A stretch of 64,000 nucleotides of DNA from JBBQTQ01 sp038213135 (GCA_038213135.1 JBBQTQ010000002.1:1-64000); one strand, 5' to 3'; positions 1 to 7,250 are shown, numbered from the stretch's first letter. Numbers and translations are program-made. Notes: generated by a model not told the origin, from the letters alone.

Positions 1-1995
1 GAGCCCGAGGTGCTGCGCCACATCCCGACCGACCGGCCCTTCGACTTCTCCAAGGAGCTGTTCCCGCTGCTGCTCGAGATGGGCCGGCCGATCTACGGGC
101 ACGTCTGCGAGGGCTACTGGCAGGACATCGGCAATCTCGACCAGTACCGGCAGGCGAACTTCGACGCGCTCGACGAGAAGGTGCAGCTGAACGTCCCCGG
201 CCTCCGGCTGCGCGGCAACGTCTGGATCGGCGAGGGCGTGGAGATCGACGACCTCGAGGGGGTGGAGGGGCCCGCGTTCCTCGGCAACTACTGCCGGATC
301 TCGCCGCAGGCCTCGATCGGCCAGTACTCGGTGCTCGGGGCGAGCGTCACCCTCCGGGAACGAGCTCGGATCGTTCGCTCGGTGATCGACGCGTCGACCT
401 ACGTCGGCCGCAGCGCGCTCGTCGAGGGCGCGACTGTCGGCCGCAACTGCGACATCCGGCCACACGTGCGCGTGCACGAAGGAGCGGCGGTCGGCGACGA
501 GGTCGTGCTGGGGGCGCAGAGCGCCGTCATGCCCGGCGTGCGGATCTACCCGTACAAGGAGGTCGAGTCGGGTGCGCAGATCCACGAGAGCCTGATCTGG
601 GAGTCGCGCGCCTCGTCGCGCCTCTTCGGCAAGGACGGCGTCTCAGGCCTCTTGAACGTCGACCTGACGCCCGAGATGGTCGTGCGGCTGGCGGCGTCGC
701 TGGGAACCGCTCTGAAGCGGGGGGCCCGCGTCGTGGCCAGTCGGGAGGCGCCGGCGGTCTGTCGGGTGATCAAGCGCGCGATGATCTCCGGCCTCAACTC
801 GACGGGGGTAGACGTCGCCGACCTCCGCATCCTGCCGGCCACCGTCAACCGCCATCTCCTGAAGACCGAGGCCTACGACGCGGGGATCCACGTCGGCACG
901 AGCCCGAACGACCCGGAGCTGCTCAGGATCCACTTCTTCGAGCACCCCGGCATCCAGCTGACCCCGACGCTGCAGAAGGAGATCGAGAAGCACTTCACCC
1001 GGCGCGAGTTGCGCCGTGTCTCGGCCGGCGACGTCGGCACCGTCAACTACCCCGCCCGCGTTCGCGAGAGCTACGCGCAGGACCTGCTCGCGACCCTGGA
1101 GGTCGAGTCGATCCGCAAGCGCGGCTTCCGGATCGCCGTCGACTACGGCTACTCGGCCGCCTCGTTCGTGCTGCCGGAGCTGCTCGGGCCGCTCGGTGTG
1201 GAGGGCATCACGGCGCACGGTTTCGGTGTCGAGGGCGGGCCGTCGGCGACGATCCGGGAGTCGATCGGACAGGCGAAGCGCCTCGTGAAGGCAGTCGGCG
1301 CCGACCTGGGCGCGGTCTTCGACAGCGCGGTCGAGCGCCTGTTCGTGGTCGACGAGCAGGGACGTGAGGTGCCGGTCGAGCAGGCGCTGCTCCTGTTCCT
1401 GTCCCTGATCGGCTCGAACGGGCGCAAGGGTCGGGTCGCCTTCCCGGTGACCGTCACGCAGGAGGTGGAGCGCATGGCCGCCCGATCCGGCCTGGAGGTG
1501 ATCCGAACCCCGGCGACGCTCGCCGAGCTGACCCGCGTCGCGGCCGGTGACGGCGTCATCTTCGCGGGCGCCCTGGGCGGCGGCTACGTCTTCCCGGAGT
1601 TCCTGCCCGGTTACGACGCCATGGCGGCGCTCTGCAAGCTCCTGGAGCTCCTAGCTCCGATCGACCGGCCGCTGTCGGAGCTCGTGGCCGAGCTGCCGAC
1701 CTCGACCGTGCTGCATCGCCAGCTGGCGTGCCCCTGGGCCGCGAAGGGTTACCTGATGCGGGTGCTCAACGAGCGCCTCCAGGGACGCGACCTCGACCTG
1801 ACTGACGGCATCAAGGTCTACGACGAGCGCGGCTGGGCGCAGGTGCTCCCCGACCCCGACGAGCCGCTCGTCCATATCTACGCAGAGGGCGACTCCGAGG
1901 AGGATTCGGCGGCGCTCGAGTCGGAGCTGCGCGCGCTCTTCGAGGAGATCATGCGTGCCGACGCAGCCCCGGTCGAAGCTGAAATCTCAAGTTGA
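1..1995 (+). CDS. Mannose-1-phosphate guanylyltransferase / phosphomannomutase-like fusion (5' end missing)
   Basis: The frame is open at the left edge, so the N-terminal nucleotidyltransferase core lies outside the window. What remains begins with the tail of a sugar-nucleotide transferase (GYWQDIGNLDQYRQAN), then about 120 residues of hexapeptide left-handed beta-helix (GNVWIGEGVEI, YVGRSALVEGATVGRNC). From about residue 215 there is a phosphohexomutase-like region (LLNVDLTPEMVVRLAASLG). Enzymes of this build supply GDP-mannose or related activated sugars for glycan synthesis. Where phosphohexomutases carry the phosphoserine loop TASHNP, this protein reads GTSPNDPE, so mutase activity is doubtful and the C-terminal part may be regulatory or altered in substrate. 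The next gene may overlap its end. Confidence 0.8.
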   Translation, partial: EPEVLRHIPTDRPFDFSKELFPLLLEMGRPIYGHVCEGYWQDIGNLDQYRQANFDALDEKVQLNVPGLRLRGNVWIGEGVEIDDLEGVEGPAFLGNYCRISPQASIGQYSVLGASVTLRERARIVRSVIDASTYVGRSALVEGATVGRNCDIRPHVRVHEGAAVGDEVVLGAQSAVMPGVRIYPYKEVESGAQIHESLIWESRASSRLFGKDGVSGLLNVDLTPEMVVRLAASLGTALKRGARVVASREAPAVCRVIKRAMISGLNSTGVDVADLRILPATVNRHLLKTEAYDAGIHVGTSPNDPELLRIHFFEHPGIQLTPTLQKEIEKHFTRRELRRVSAGDVGTVNYPARVRESYAQDLLATLEVESIRKRGFRIAVDYGYSAASFVLPELLGPLGVEGITAHGFGVEGGPSATIRESIGQAKRLVKAVGADLGAVFDSAVERLFVVDEQGREVPVEQALLLFLSLIGSNGRKGRVAFPVTVTQEVERMAARSGLEVIRTPATLAELTRVAAGDGVIFAGALGGGYVFPEFLPGYDAMAALCKLLELLAPIDRPLSELVAELPTSTVLHRQLACPWAAKGYLMRVLNERLQGRDLDLTDGIKVYDERGWAQVLPDPDEPLVHIYAEGDSEEDSAALESELRALFEEIMRADAAPVEAEISS

Positions 1996-2032
1996 GGTTG
2001 ACCCTTCGGCGAACGGCTGCTTTACTGCTTCC

Positions 2033-2272
2033 GTGGACTCGCTACCCGATCTGACAACTCTCTCGGACGACGCTCTCAAGCAGCTGATCGAGGAGCTCGA
2101 GCAGGAGGAGGACAGGATCTCCTACGAGCGCCGCGTCATGCACGGCCGCCTCGACATCCTGCGCGCGGAGCGCACCGCCCGCCTCAAGCAGAAGGGCGGA
2201 CACTTGGACGTGGCCGGCCTGAGCGAGATCCTCGCCGGCAAGGTGGCACCGCCCGACACCGAGGCGAAGTGA
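2033..2272 (+). CDS. RsiG-like anti-sigma factor with a single c-di-GMP-type helix motif
   Basis: A short (79 aa), mostly helical, acidic-then-basic protein. Residues around EDRISYERRVMHGRLD match the RsiG c-di-GMP-binding signature E(X)3S(X)2R(X)3Q(X)3D at every position except that His stands where Gln is expected. Streptomyces RsiG has two copies of this motif and holds the sigma factor WhiG when loaded with c-di-GMP. Shorter single-motif versions acting as dimers are known in deep-branching Actinobacteria such as Rubrobacter. The GTG at 2033 is chosen because the conserved part begins right after it; an in-frame GTG at 1955 would overlap the upstream gene by 41 bp and add 26 unremarkable residues. 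No WhiG gene is adjacent, so the partner is unknown. Confidence 0.6.
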   Translation: MDSLPDLTTLSDDALKQLIEELEQEEDRISYERRVMHGRLDILRAERTARLKQKGGHLDVAGLSEILAGKVAPPDTEAK

Positions 2273-2333
2273 GCAGACCTTCGCCCACGGCGAGATCTCG
2301 TGCCGGGGTTCACCCTGGCACGTACGTGCTGCC

Positions 2334-2795
2334 TTGAGCCATATCTACTGCACGGAGTGCGGCTTCCAGAACTCGGAGGCCGCGAACTACTGTGCCAAGT
2401 GCGGCGCGCTGCTGGAGAAGGAGGAGGCCGGCGGCGAGACGACGATGGCGCTGACGCCCGAGGAGGTCGGCGACGAGTCGCTACTCCAGCTCGAAGGTGT
2501 TGAAGGGCCGGCGCTCGTCGTCCGCTCCGGCGGTGGCCGCGCGGGCGAGCACTTCATCCCGAACGAGACGCGCACGACGATCGGCCGCTCGCCCGACTGC
2601 GACATCTTCCTCGACGACGTGACGGTCTCGCGCGGCCATGCTGTGGTGGTCAAGCAGGGCGAGTCGTTCGTCCTCGAAGACGAGGGCAGCCTCAACGGGA
2701 CGTTCCTGAACCGCCGCCGGATCGAGTCGGCCGAGCTCGAGGACGGCGACGAGCTCCAGATCGGCAAGTATCGATTGATCTTTCTCTCCAAATGA
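2334..2795 (+). CDS. Zinc-ribbon FHA-domain protein (GarA/OdhI-like)
   Basis: A 153-aa protein. The N-terminus has a CTECG...CAKCG zinc ribbon (about residues 6-24), followed by an acidic linker with a TT site (GGETTMALTPEE) resembling the phospho-threonine region of GarA/OdhI. A C-terminal FHA domain follows (TTIGRSPDCDIFLDDVTVSRGHA...DEGSLNGTFLNRRRI, about residues 75-150) with the conserved GR, S-R-H and N-G residues that bind phosphothreonine. GarA/OdhI proteins control 2-oxoglutarate metabolism downstream of Ser/Thr kinases. The start is TTG, and the stop overlaps the next gene by 4 bp. FHA followed by a MerR regulator is the usual actinobacterial order. Confidence 0.8.
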   Translation: MSHIYCTECGFQNSEAANYCAKCGALLEKEEAGGETTMALTPEEVGDESLLQLEGVEGPALVVRSGGGRAGEHFIPNETRTTIGRSPDCDIFLDDVTVSRGHAVVVKQGESFVLEDEGSLNGTFLNRRRIESAELEDGDELQIGKYRLIFLSK

Positions 2796-3493
2796 GTGCA
2801 ACCGAGACCCGCACGCGAACGCCTGCCCAGCGGTTGCACACGATCGGCGCGGTGTGCCGCCGCTTGCACGACGCGTTCCCCGACATCTCGATCTCGAAGA
2901 TCCGCTACCTCGAGGACCAGGGGCTGCTCGCGCCACGACGGACGCAGGGCGGCTACCGGCTCTTCAGCGAAGAGGACGTGGAGCGGCTGGAGACGATCCT
3001 GAAGCTGCAGCGAGACGAGTTCCTGCCACTGCGCGTGATCCGGCAGGAGCTGGCCTCGCCGACACCTGCGAAGGACCGCCGCCGGAGGCGCGCGACGGCG
3101 CTCGGTGGGGAGGAGAGCGAGCTCGGCATCGGCGAGCTCTGCGAGCGCTCGGGAATCCCGACCGCCTTCGCCCGCGAGCTCGAGGACTACGGCCTGCTCG
3201 ACCCGCGACTCGAGGGCAGCGAGAAGCGCTACCCGGAAACGGACGTCGACGTGGCGATCGGCTGCTCGCGCCTCGCCAAGTACGGCATCTCGCCGCGGCA
3301 CCTGCGCGCGTTCCGCACGAGTGCGGACCGCGAGGCGGCGCTGCTGGAGCAGCTCGTCGCGCCTGCCCTGCGGGCGCGCAGCCCCGAACGGCGCCAGGCC
3401 GGGCTCGAGGACCTCCAGGCGCTCGCCGAGATCGCCCAGGAGCTCGCGCAGCAGCTCTTCTGGCGGCACCTGCGACGCGTGGCGGCCCACTGA
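2792..3493 (+). CDS. ftsR: MerR-family transcriptional regulator, FtsR-like
   Basis: A 233-aa DNA-binding protein. Residues 15-90 form a MerR winged helix (HTIGAVCRRLHDAFPDISISKIRYLEDQGLLAPRRTQGGYRLFSEEDVERL). A linker and a C-terminal helical domain follow, typical of the FtsR group that sits beside the FHA gene garA/odhI in Actinobacteria and, in Corynebacterium, activates ftsZ. ATGA overlap with the upstream FHA gene and an ATG-TGA overlap with apt suggest one transcript. The functional name rests on synteny and overall similarity, not on a visible effector site. Confidence 0.75.
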   Translation: MSATETRTRTPAQRLHTIGAVCRRLHDAFPDISISKIRYLEDQGLLAPRRTQGGYRLFSEEDVERLETILKLQRDEFLPLRVIRQELASPTPAKDRRRRRATALGGEESELGIGELCERSGIPTAFARELEDYGLLDPRLEGSEKRYPETDVDVAIGCSRLAKYGISPRHLRAFRTSADREAALLEQLVAPALRARSPERRQAGLEDLQALAEIAQELAQQLFWRHLRRVAAH

Positions 3494-4011
3494 TGGCCGT
3501 CGACCTGGCCGCGAAGATCCGGGACATCCCTGACTTCCCTCGGCCCGGGATCGTCTTCAAGGACATCATGCCGTTGCTCGGCGACGCGGCCGCGCTCGAG
3601 GAGACGATCGACCGGCTCGCGGAGTGGGCGGCCCCGAAGCGGCCGGACATCATCCTGGGCGCCGAGGCGCGCGGCTACATCACGGGCGGAGCGCTCGCGT
3701 GCAAGCTCGGCTGCGGCTTCGTCGCCGCGCGCAAGCCGGGGAAGCTCCCCTGGCACACGGTGACGGCGAAGTACGCGCTCGAGTACGGCTTCGACCAGCT
3801 CGAGGTGCACGCCGACTCGATCGCAAAGGGCCAGAAGGTGCTGATCCACGACGACGTGCTGGCGACCGGGGGGACGGCGAAGGCGACCGTCGAGCTCGTC
3901 CAGCAGCTCGGCGGCGTCGTCTGCGGCCTGCCGTTCATCATCGAGCTCGCGTTCCTGAACGGCCGCGACAAGCTCGCCGGCTACGACGTGTTCTCGCTAA
4001 TCACCTACTAG
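3493..4011 (+). CDS. apt: Adenine phosphoribosyltransferase
   Basis: A 172-aa cytosolic salvage enzyme that makes AMP from adenine and PRPP. Typical Apt features are present: the N-terminal IRDIPDFPRPGIVFKDIMPLL, the GAEARGYITG loop, FVAARKPGKLPW, and the PRPP motif VLIHDDVLATGGTAKA. The length is normal. The start ATG overlaps the stop of the MerR gene. A REP-like palindrome begins ten bases after the stop codon and may act as its 3' end. Confidence 0.95.
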   Translation: MAVDLAAKIRDIPDFPRPGIVFKDIMPLLGDAAALEETIDRLAEWAAPKRPDIILGAEARGYITGGALACKLGCGFVAARKPGKLPWHTVTAKYALEYGFDQLEVHADSIAKGQKVLIHDDVLATGGTAKATVELVQQLGGVVCGLPFIIELAFLNGRDKLAGYDVFSLITY

Positions 4012-4020
4012 GGCGCGCAA

Positions 4021-4064
4021 GACCGAGAGACAGGCCTGGTTTGTAGGCCTGTCCCTCACACCAC
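4021..4064 (-). repeat. REP-like palindrome, copy 1
   Basis: Inverted repeat with arms ACAGGCCT/AGGCCTGT around a short variable loop. Outer sequence is GACCGAGAG on one side and CCTCACACCAC on the other, in the same orientation as copies 2 and 6. It directly follows apt. Shared flanks (agggcgcgca before, tagggc after) match copy 6, so the repeated unit is longer than the palindrome. One arm base differs from the consensus (GAGAGAC for GAGGGAC). Confidence 0.85.
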
Positions 4065-4121
4065 GTTGTAGGGCGACGAACTGTTTAGGCGTCCGGCCGC
4101 CGTGCCGATCACAATAGGACG

Positions 4122-4727
4122 ATGTACGACGTTCTGACAATGCGGTACACGTTCTCGTGCCCCGCTCGGGGGGAGACGAGCGTGCCGCTCTCGGCCTTCC
4201 GTCTGCTGGAGGAGCTGCCAGGTGCTTCGCACCCGCACGTCTTTCGCGTGCGCTTCTCGTGCCAGTGCGGGGAGGACCACGACGGCCTCGTCTCGCACGA
4301 CGACCTCGACTGGGCGCCGCTCGGAATCCGCGAGGGAGCGTTCCTGAACCTGATGACCGATCGGGTCGAGTCGGTCGCGGTCGAGTTCGTCGATCTCGCG
4401 GCGCGACGGATCCAGGCGGGGGAGTGGCCGTGGAGCTTTTTCTGCTACCCGGAGGAGCGGCCGCGCCCGATCTTCCCCTCGGCGTTCAAGCTGCTCGCAC
4501 CGGGCCATGCGGGAGGGTCCGTGGGAATCGCAGTTCGCTGCCCGGCCTGCGCGAAGGTGTCCGTGAACCTCGTTTCGCCCGCCCACGTCGACCTCCCGTT
4601 CCACAACGACGCGGCTGTGGGGGTCGTCGAGCATGTGTTCTCGGGGGACGTTTCCGCCTCGGTCGAGGAGTTTCGCGCCGAGCTCTACTCCGCGTCGTTC
4701 GATGCGCGGCGCTTAACCCTCGAATAA
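4122..4727 (+). CDS. Hypothetical protein with Cys-rich pairs
   Basis: A 201-aa protein not recognised. It has four Cys pairs or singles that could bind zinc (FSCPARG, SCQCGED, FFCYPEE, RCPACAK), a mixed alpha/beta look, no signal peptide and no membrane segment. CxC (about residue 48) and CPAC (about residue 150) resemble split zinc-ribbon halves. Third-position GC and lack of stops support coding. It lies in the same direction as apt, 110 bp after it and beyond the palindrome, so probably has its own promoter. Confidence 0.7.
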   Translation: MYDVLTMRYTFSCPARGETSVPLSAFRLLEELPGASHPHVFRVRFSCQCGEDHDGLVSHDDLDWAPLGIREGAFLNLMTDRVESVAVEFVDLAARRIQAGEWPWSFFCYPEERPRPIFPSAFKLLAPGHAGGSVGIAVRCPACAKVSVNLVSPAHVDLPFHNDAAVGVVEHVFSGDVSASVEEFRAELYSASFDARRLTLE

Positions 4728-4735
4728 CTGGAAAG

Positions 4736-5320
4736 ATGTACGGCCTGACACGAGCACCGATCACACTGATCGCTTCGGGTGCGGCAGGCCTGCTCGTCTG
4801 GCTCGCGACCCAGCTCAGCCAGCACACGAATGCCGGCTTCTGGGCCGCGCACGGACTCCTCGCGGGCGCCGGCCTGGTGATGGCTCTCTCGCAGCTGATC
4901 GGCGGGTGGACGAAGTGGGGGGTGCCGCGGATCTCGCCGCACGTGTTGTTCGTGGCGTTCCTGCCCGCGGCGGTGTGCGTGGGCTGGCTGCTCGTGGCCG
5001 GCCAGCCTCGCGGGAGCACCACGCAGAGCCACGTGATCGGCTGGTCAGGCGATATCGGCATCCGAGGGCTCGTCACCGACCTGATGCGCTACCTCGGCGT
5101 ACTCGCCTTCGGCCTGGGCCTCCTGTTCGGCCTCAGCTTCGACACGACCGGGCCGGCCATCGCCAAGGCAGAGCCGCGCGACTGGACTGCGGTGCGTGAA
5201 GCGCCCACGACTGTCACGCCCGCGCCGGTCGCGCCGGTCGCGCCGCCCGAGCCCGAACCGGCTCCGGAAACCGAGCCGACCGCCGTCACACCGTCTTCCG
5301 AGCGCGCCGTCCCGGAGTAG
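4736..5320 (+). CDS. Hypothetical membrane protein with Pro/Glu-rich tail
   Basis: A 194-aa protein starting at an ATG eight bases after the previous stop. About four hydrophobic segments are visible (ITLIASGAAGLLVWLA, GLLAGAGLVMALSQLIGG, HVLFVAFLPAAVCVGWLLVAG, LGVLAFGLGLLFGLSF). A cytosolic or external low-complexity tail rich in Pro, Ala and Glu follows (TPAPVAPVAPPEPEPAPE). No family recognised. It probably forms an operon with the preceding unknown gene. Confidence 0.7.
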   Translation: MYGLTRAPITLIASGAAGLLVWLATQLSQHTNAGFWAAHGLLAGAGLVMALSQLIGGWTKWGVPRISPHVLFVAFLPAAVCVGWLLVAGQPRGSTTQSHVIGWSGDIGIRGLVTDLMRYLGVLAFGLGLLFGLSFDTTGPAIAKAEPRDWTAVREAPTTVTPAPVAPVAPPEPEPAPETEPTAVTPSSERAVPE

Positions 5321-5376
5321 CGCGCCCCCTCGGCTCAGGGATCAGTGCGCTCTCGCCGCGGGCCGATACGGGAGCA

Positions 5377-5574
5377 ATGGCCGCCGTAGCGTCCTACTAC
5401 GAAGCGCCGAGAGGTGCCGGGCTCCTGTTGGCGCACTGCGCCGCGCTCGGCAGGCTCGCCGAGGAGCGCCCCAGCGCCCGCAGGCGCCTCTCGCAAAGCG
5501 TCGGCTCCGAGCTCGCCGAGCTGCTGGTGTTCGCGCTGGCCGGCCCTCAGCGGCCGGCTCGTGCGCGCCGCTGA
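5377..5574 (+). CDS. Small hypothetical protein (doubtful)
   Basis: A 65-codon open frame starting MAAVASYYEAPRGAGLLLAH, helical and Arg/Ala-rich, with no recognised domain. It overlaps the end of the oppositely directed small membrane gene by 28 bp. Codon use is compatible with coding but in this GC-rich sequence that is weak evidence. Confidence 0.3.
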   Translation: MAAVASYYEAPRGAGLLLAHCAALGRLAEERPSARRRLSQSVGSELAELLVFALAGPQRPARARR

Positions 5575-5768
5575 CGTCTCGGCTCGTCCTCGCCGTAGAT
5601 CCGCACGAAGAGGAAGATGAAGAAGCACGAGACCGCGGCGACGATCACCGAGGTCGCGCTGGTCACGCCGACGGCGAGCAGCCCGGCCCAGATGAAGAAC
5701 CCGAGCCCGATCGCCCACAGGGCGGAGGTGATCCCGCGGTCGATGCTCGGCGGGCGGGGCAAATGCAC
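5547..5768 (-). CDS. Small two-TM membrane protein
   Basis: A 73-aa protein with two strong hydrophobic helices (ALWAIGLGFFIWAGLLAVGV and VIVAAVSCFFIFLFVRIYG) and a basic C-terminus (RRQRRARAGR). Start is GTG (MHLPRPPSIDRG). The amphipathic and hydrophobic pattern is far better than chance in this frame. No family recognised. Confidence 0.65.
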   Translation of the reverse strand: MHLPRPPSIDRGITSALWAIGLGFFIWAGLLAVGVTSATSVIVAAVSCFFIFLFVRIYGEDEPRRQRRARAGR

Positions 5769-5797
5769 CGAACAATCCTAACGGCCCTATCGCCCGT

Positions 5798-5840
5798 GAG
5801 ACCGAGGGACAGGCCTCGAGAGGCCTGTCCCTCACACCAC
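5798..5840 (-). repeat. REP-like palindrome, copy 2
   Basis: GAGACCGAGGGACAGGCCT, loop CGAG, AGGCCTGTCCCTCACACCAC. Full-length arms, same orientation as copies 1 and 6. It lies 30 bp upstream of the start of the small minus-strand membrane gene. Confidence 0.85.
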
Positions 5841-6129
5841 AACTGCCACGCGGTGAAGTAGAAGGGCCTGTACGGGACCAAAAAATTCGCCGGGCCGGTT
5901 TCGCTTTCGTCCACCTCTCCGACTGACCTTCGGCTTCCGCCTACTGCCGCCCGGTGAGGCTTCGATCTACTCGCGATCCGCGCTCGGCGCAAAGGGGAAA
6001 CTAGAGGGTGTCAAGGAACTCCGCAAGAGCCCGCGCGGCGCAAACCCCGCTATTTGCGAAAAGTTCAATTTTCCACATTTCCACAGCCATTCACGCACGG
6101 TGTGGAAAAAAGCCTCGCCCTATGGCGGG

Positions 6130-6169
6130 GTGTGAGGGACAGGCCACAAGAGGCCTGTCCCTCGGTCTC
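6130..6169 (+). repeat. REP-like palindrome, copy 3
   Basis: GTGTGAGGGACAGGCC, loop, AGGCCTGTCCCTCGGTCTC. Inverted relative to copy 2, 290 bp away. It is the last chromosomal repeat before the viral left end at 6208; none occur inside the virus. Confidence 0.85.
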
Positions 6170-6207
6170 GCAGGCGAGAGGAGCGGGTTTGGAGGTCTCT
6201 TGGCGTT

Positions 6208-6244
6208 ACTTGACAAAACGTTGGAAGGTGCCGTTATCGGCGCG
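6208..6244 (-). other. Left attachment site (attL) of the virus, Xer/dif-type hybrid
   Basis: The 17-bp word acttgacaaaacgttgg (6208-6224) is repeated exactly at 23167-23183. Read on the minus strand it is a XerD-type arm (ttttgtcaagt) plus a 6-bp centre (ccaacg). On the viral side the expected XerC arm does not follow directly; a XerC-like word, ttatcggcgcg, sits at 6234-6244, giving a 15-bp gap between the arms. A long-centre site of this kind recalls phage attP sites that exploit Xer, such as that of CTX phage. Confidence 0.7.
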
Positions 6245-6292
6245 CGGGGGGAGGTGGTGAGCCGCCTGCAAGCGGCCTAACTAAGCCAAAAA

Positions 6293-6334
6293 GACGGCCC
6301 GCCGCATCTTGACAAGGATCGCCGGCGGGCCGTC
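6293..6334. repeat. Long hairpin near the viral left end
   Basis: A perfect 12-bp inverted repeat (gacggcccgccg / cggcgggccgtc) with an 18-base loop holding ttgacaa. It lies just before the ribosome binding site of the first viral gene. It could be a terminator for leftward or rightward reads, an operator, or a rolling-circle nick or second-strand origin; there is no T-run. Confidence 0.55.
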
Positions 6335-6353
6335 GTGTCCCTTAGGAGGACGG

Positions 6354-6593
6354 GTGGACCTTAGCAACGAAAACGGCTGTTACAAAGCCGCTGAGCCGAG
6401 CGGCGACCTTTGCCCGGTGTGTGGCGATCTGTTCGACCGTTACGGGCGGTGTACCTGCTACCGGCTCCGCGACGCGATCGACGCGACGGGGCCGGTTGAC
6501 CTCGACGAGCACCTGCGCTTGGTGGCGTCGACGATCGCGTGGGCCAGACGCCGGCCGGGGACGGTCGCCGCGGAGATCGCGCGGTGCCGCTGA
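6354..6593 (+). CDS. Small zinc-ribbon protein, first viral gene
   Basis: A 79-aa protein starting at GTG 6354, five bases after a strong aggagg. Contains CPVCGDLFDRYGRCTC, a compact Cys4 zinc site, followed by a helical segment. First of three or four early mini zinc proteins in the virus. No family assigned; likely a small regulator or accessory to replication. Its stop overlaps the next start (TGATG). Confidence 0.65.
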   Translation: MDLSNENGCYKAAEPSGDLCPVCGDLFDRYGRCTCYRLRDAIDATGPVDLDEHLRLVASTIAWARRRPGTVAAEIARCR

Positions 6594-6685
6594 TGGGCTG
6601 GCTCGAGCTCGCCGCGTTCCTCGCCCTGGCGCTGATGGTGGTGAAGGAGCTGATCTTCGGGAGGTGGCCCGGTGGCCGGGATTGA
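6593..6685 (+). CDS. 30-residue single-TM peptide
   Basis: MGWLELAAFLALALMVVKEL followed by IFGRWPGGRD. It starts inside the previous stop (TGATG), so is translationally coupled, and its end overlaps the next gene. One membrane helix with a short basic tail. Short, but the coupling on both sides supports it. Confidence 0.5.
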   Translation: MGWLELAAFLALALMVVKELIFGRWPGGRD

Positions 6686-6890
6686 CCGTGACGGGGTCGC
6701 GTTGCTCCCGCTGGGGGCGTTGCACCCGCATGACCGCTGCGCGGACTGCGGCGCGCGGCCGGGCCACTTGAGGCGTGTCGTGATGAAGGCGACGCTCGCG
6801 GAAGGGTTCCTCTGCGTCGACGTCGTCGAGTGCATGCGGCGGGCCCGCCGGCGGCGGCAACTCGACCTGTTCGGATCGGACGCGGCGTGA
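6672..6890 (+). CDS. Small zinc-binding protein
   Basis: A 72-aa protein from GTG 6672 with a good gggagg 8 bases upstream. HDRCADCGARPGH plus later Cys residues (FLCVDVVEC) could form a zinc site; an Arg-rich stretch (RRARRRRQLDLF) suggests nucleic-acid binding. Unknown family. GTGA-type overlap with the next gene. Confidence 0.55.
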   Translation: MAGIDRDGVALLPLGALHPHDRCADCGARPGHLRRVVMKATLAEGFLCVDVVECMRRARRRRQLDLFGSDAA

Positions 6891-7141
6891 GCGCCCACTA
6901 CTACCCCGGCAAGAGCGAAGAGGAGACGCTCCGCGAGCGGGTCGCGGCTCTCGAGCGGCGCCGCGAGTATGTGCGGCTCGACCTCGGCCGGGCGCAGAGC
7001 AATTGGGAGCGAGAGCGGCGCACGTGCCCTCTCTGCTCCCATGTCTTCCGCTGGCCTCAGTGGATGCGCGCGCACCTTTGCGCGCCGGTTGAAGAGGGCG
7101 GCCACGGCGCCGTCGAGCCCACTGAGGAGGACGCGGCGTGA
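6887..7141 (+). CDS. Small coiled-coil and zinc-finger protein
   Basis: An 84-aa protein whose GTG overlaps the stop of the gene before. An N-terminal charged helix (EEETLRERVAALERRREYVRLDL) is followed by a C2HC or C2H2-like finger (CPLCSHVFRWPQWMRAHLC). Such small DNA-binding proteins are common in viral early regions; role unknown. Confidence 0.55.
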   Translation: MSAHYYPGKSEEETLRERVAALERRREYVRLDLGRAQSNWERERRTCPLCSHVFRWPQWMRAHLCAPVEEGGHGAVEPTEEDAA

Positions 7142-7209
7142 GGCTCCTACCTCCCGTGAAGTCAAGTGGAGTCCGCGCCTCGGAATGAGCTGCGGGACAC
7201 TCGCGGCGG

Positions 7210-7250
7210 CGGTCGACAACTTCGGCTCGGTGAGGTTGTCCGTCCGACCG
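7210..7250. repeat. Inverted repeat upstream of rep
   Basis: A two-step stem: cggtcg/cgaccg outside and acaac/gttgt inside, with a small bulge, in the 174-bp gap between the zinc-finger gene and rep. Hairpins just upstream of, or inside, HUH rep genes often carry the nick site of the double-strand origin. Alternatively it is an operator for rep. Confidence 0.4.

Larger units (their letters stand above)
5769..6207. other. Non-coding chromosomal stretch left of the integrated virus
   Basis: About 440 bp with no convincing gene. It carries REP-like copies 2 and 3 in opposite orientations and, between them, an unusually AT-rich patch near 6045-6115 with two ttttccaca-like words. The left Xer-type attachment site begins at its right edge. 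Confidence 0.6.

Noticed and set aside
6045..6115. Origin or dnaA-box cluster in the AT-rich patch
   Set aside because: Two ttttccaca-like words are present, but not full DnaA boxes in a cluster and no replication gene is near.
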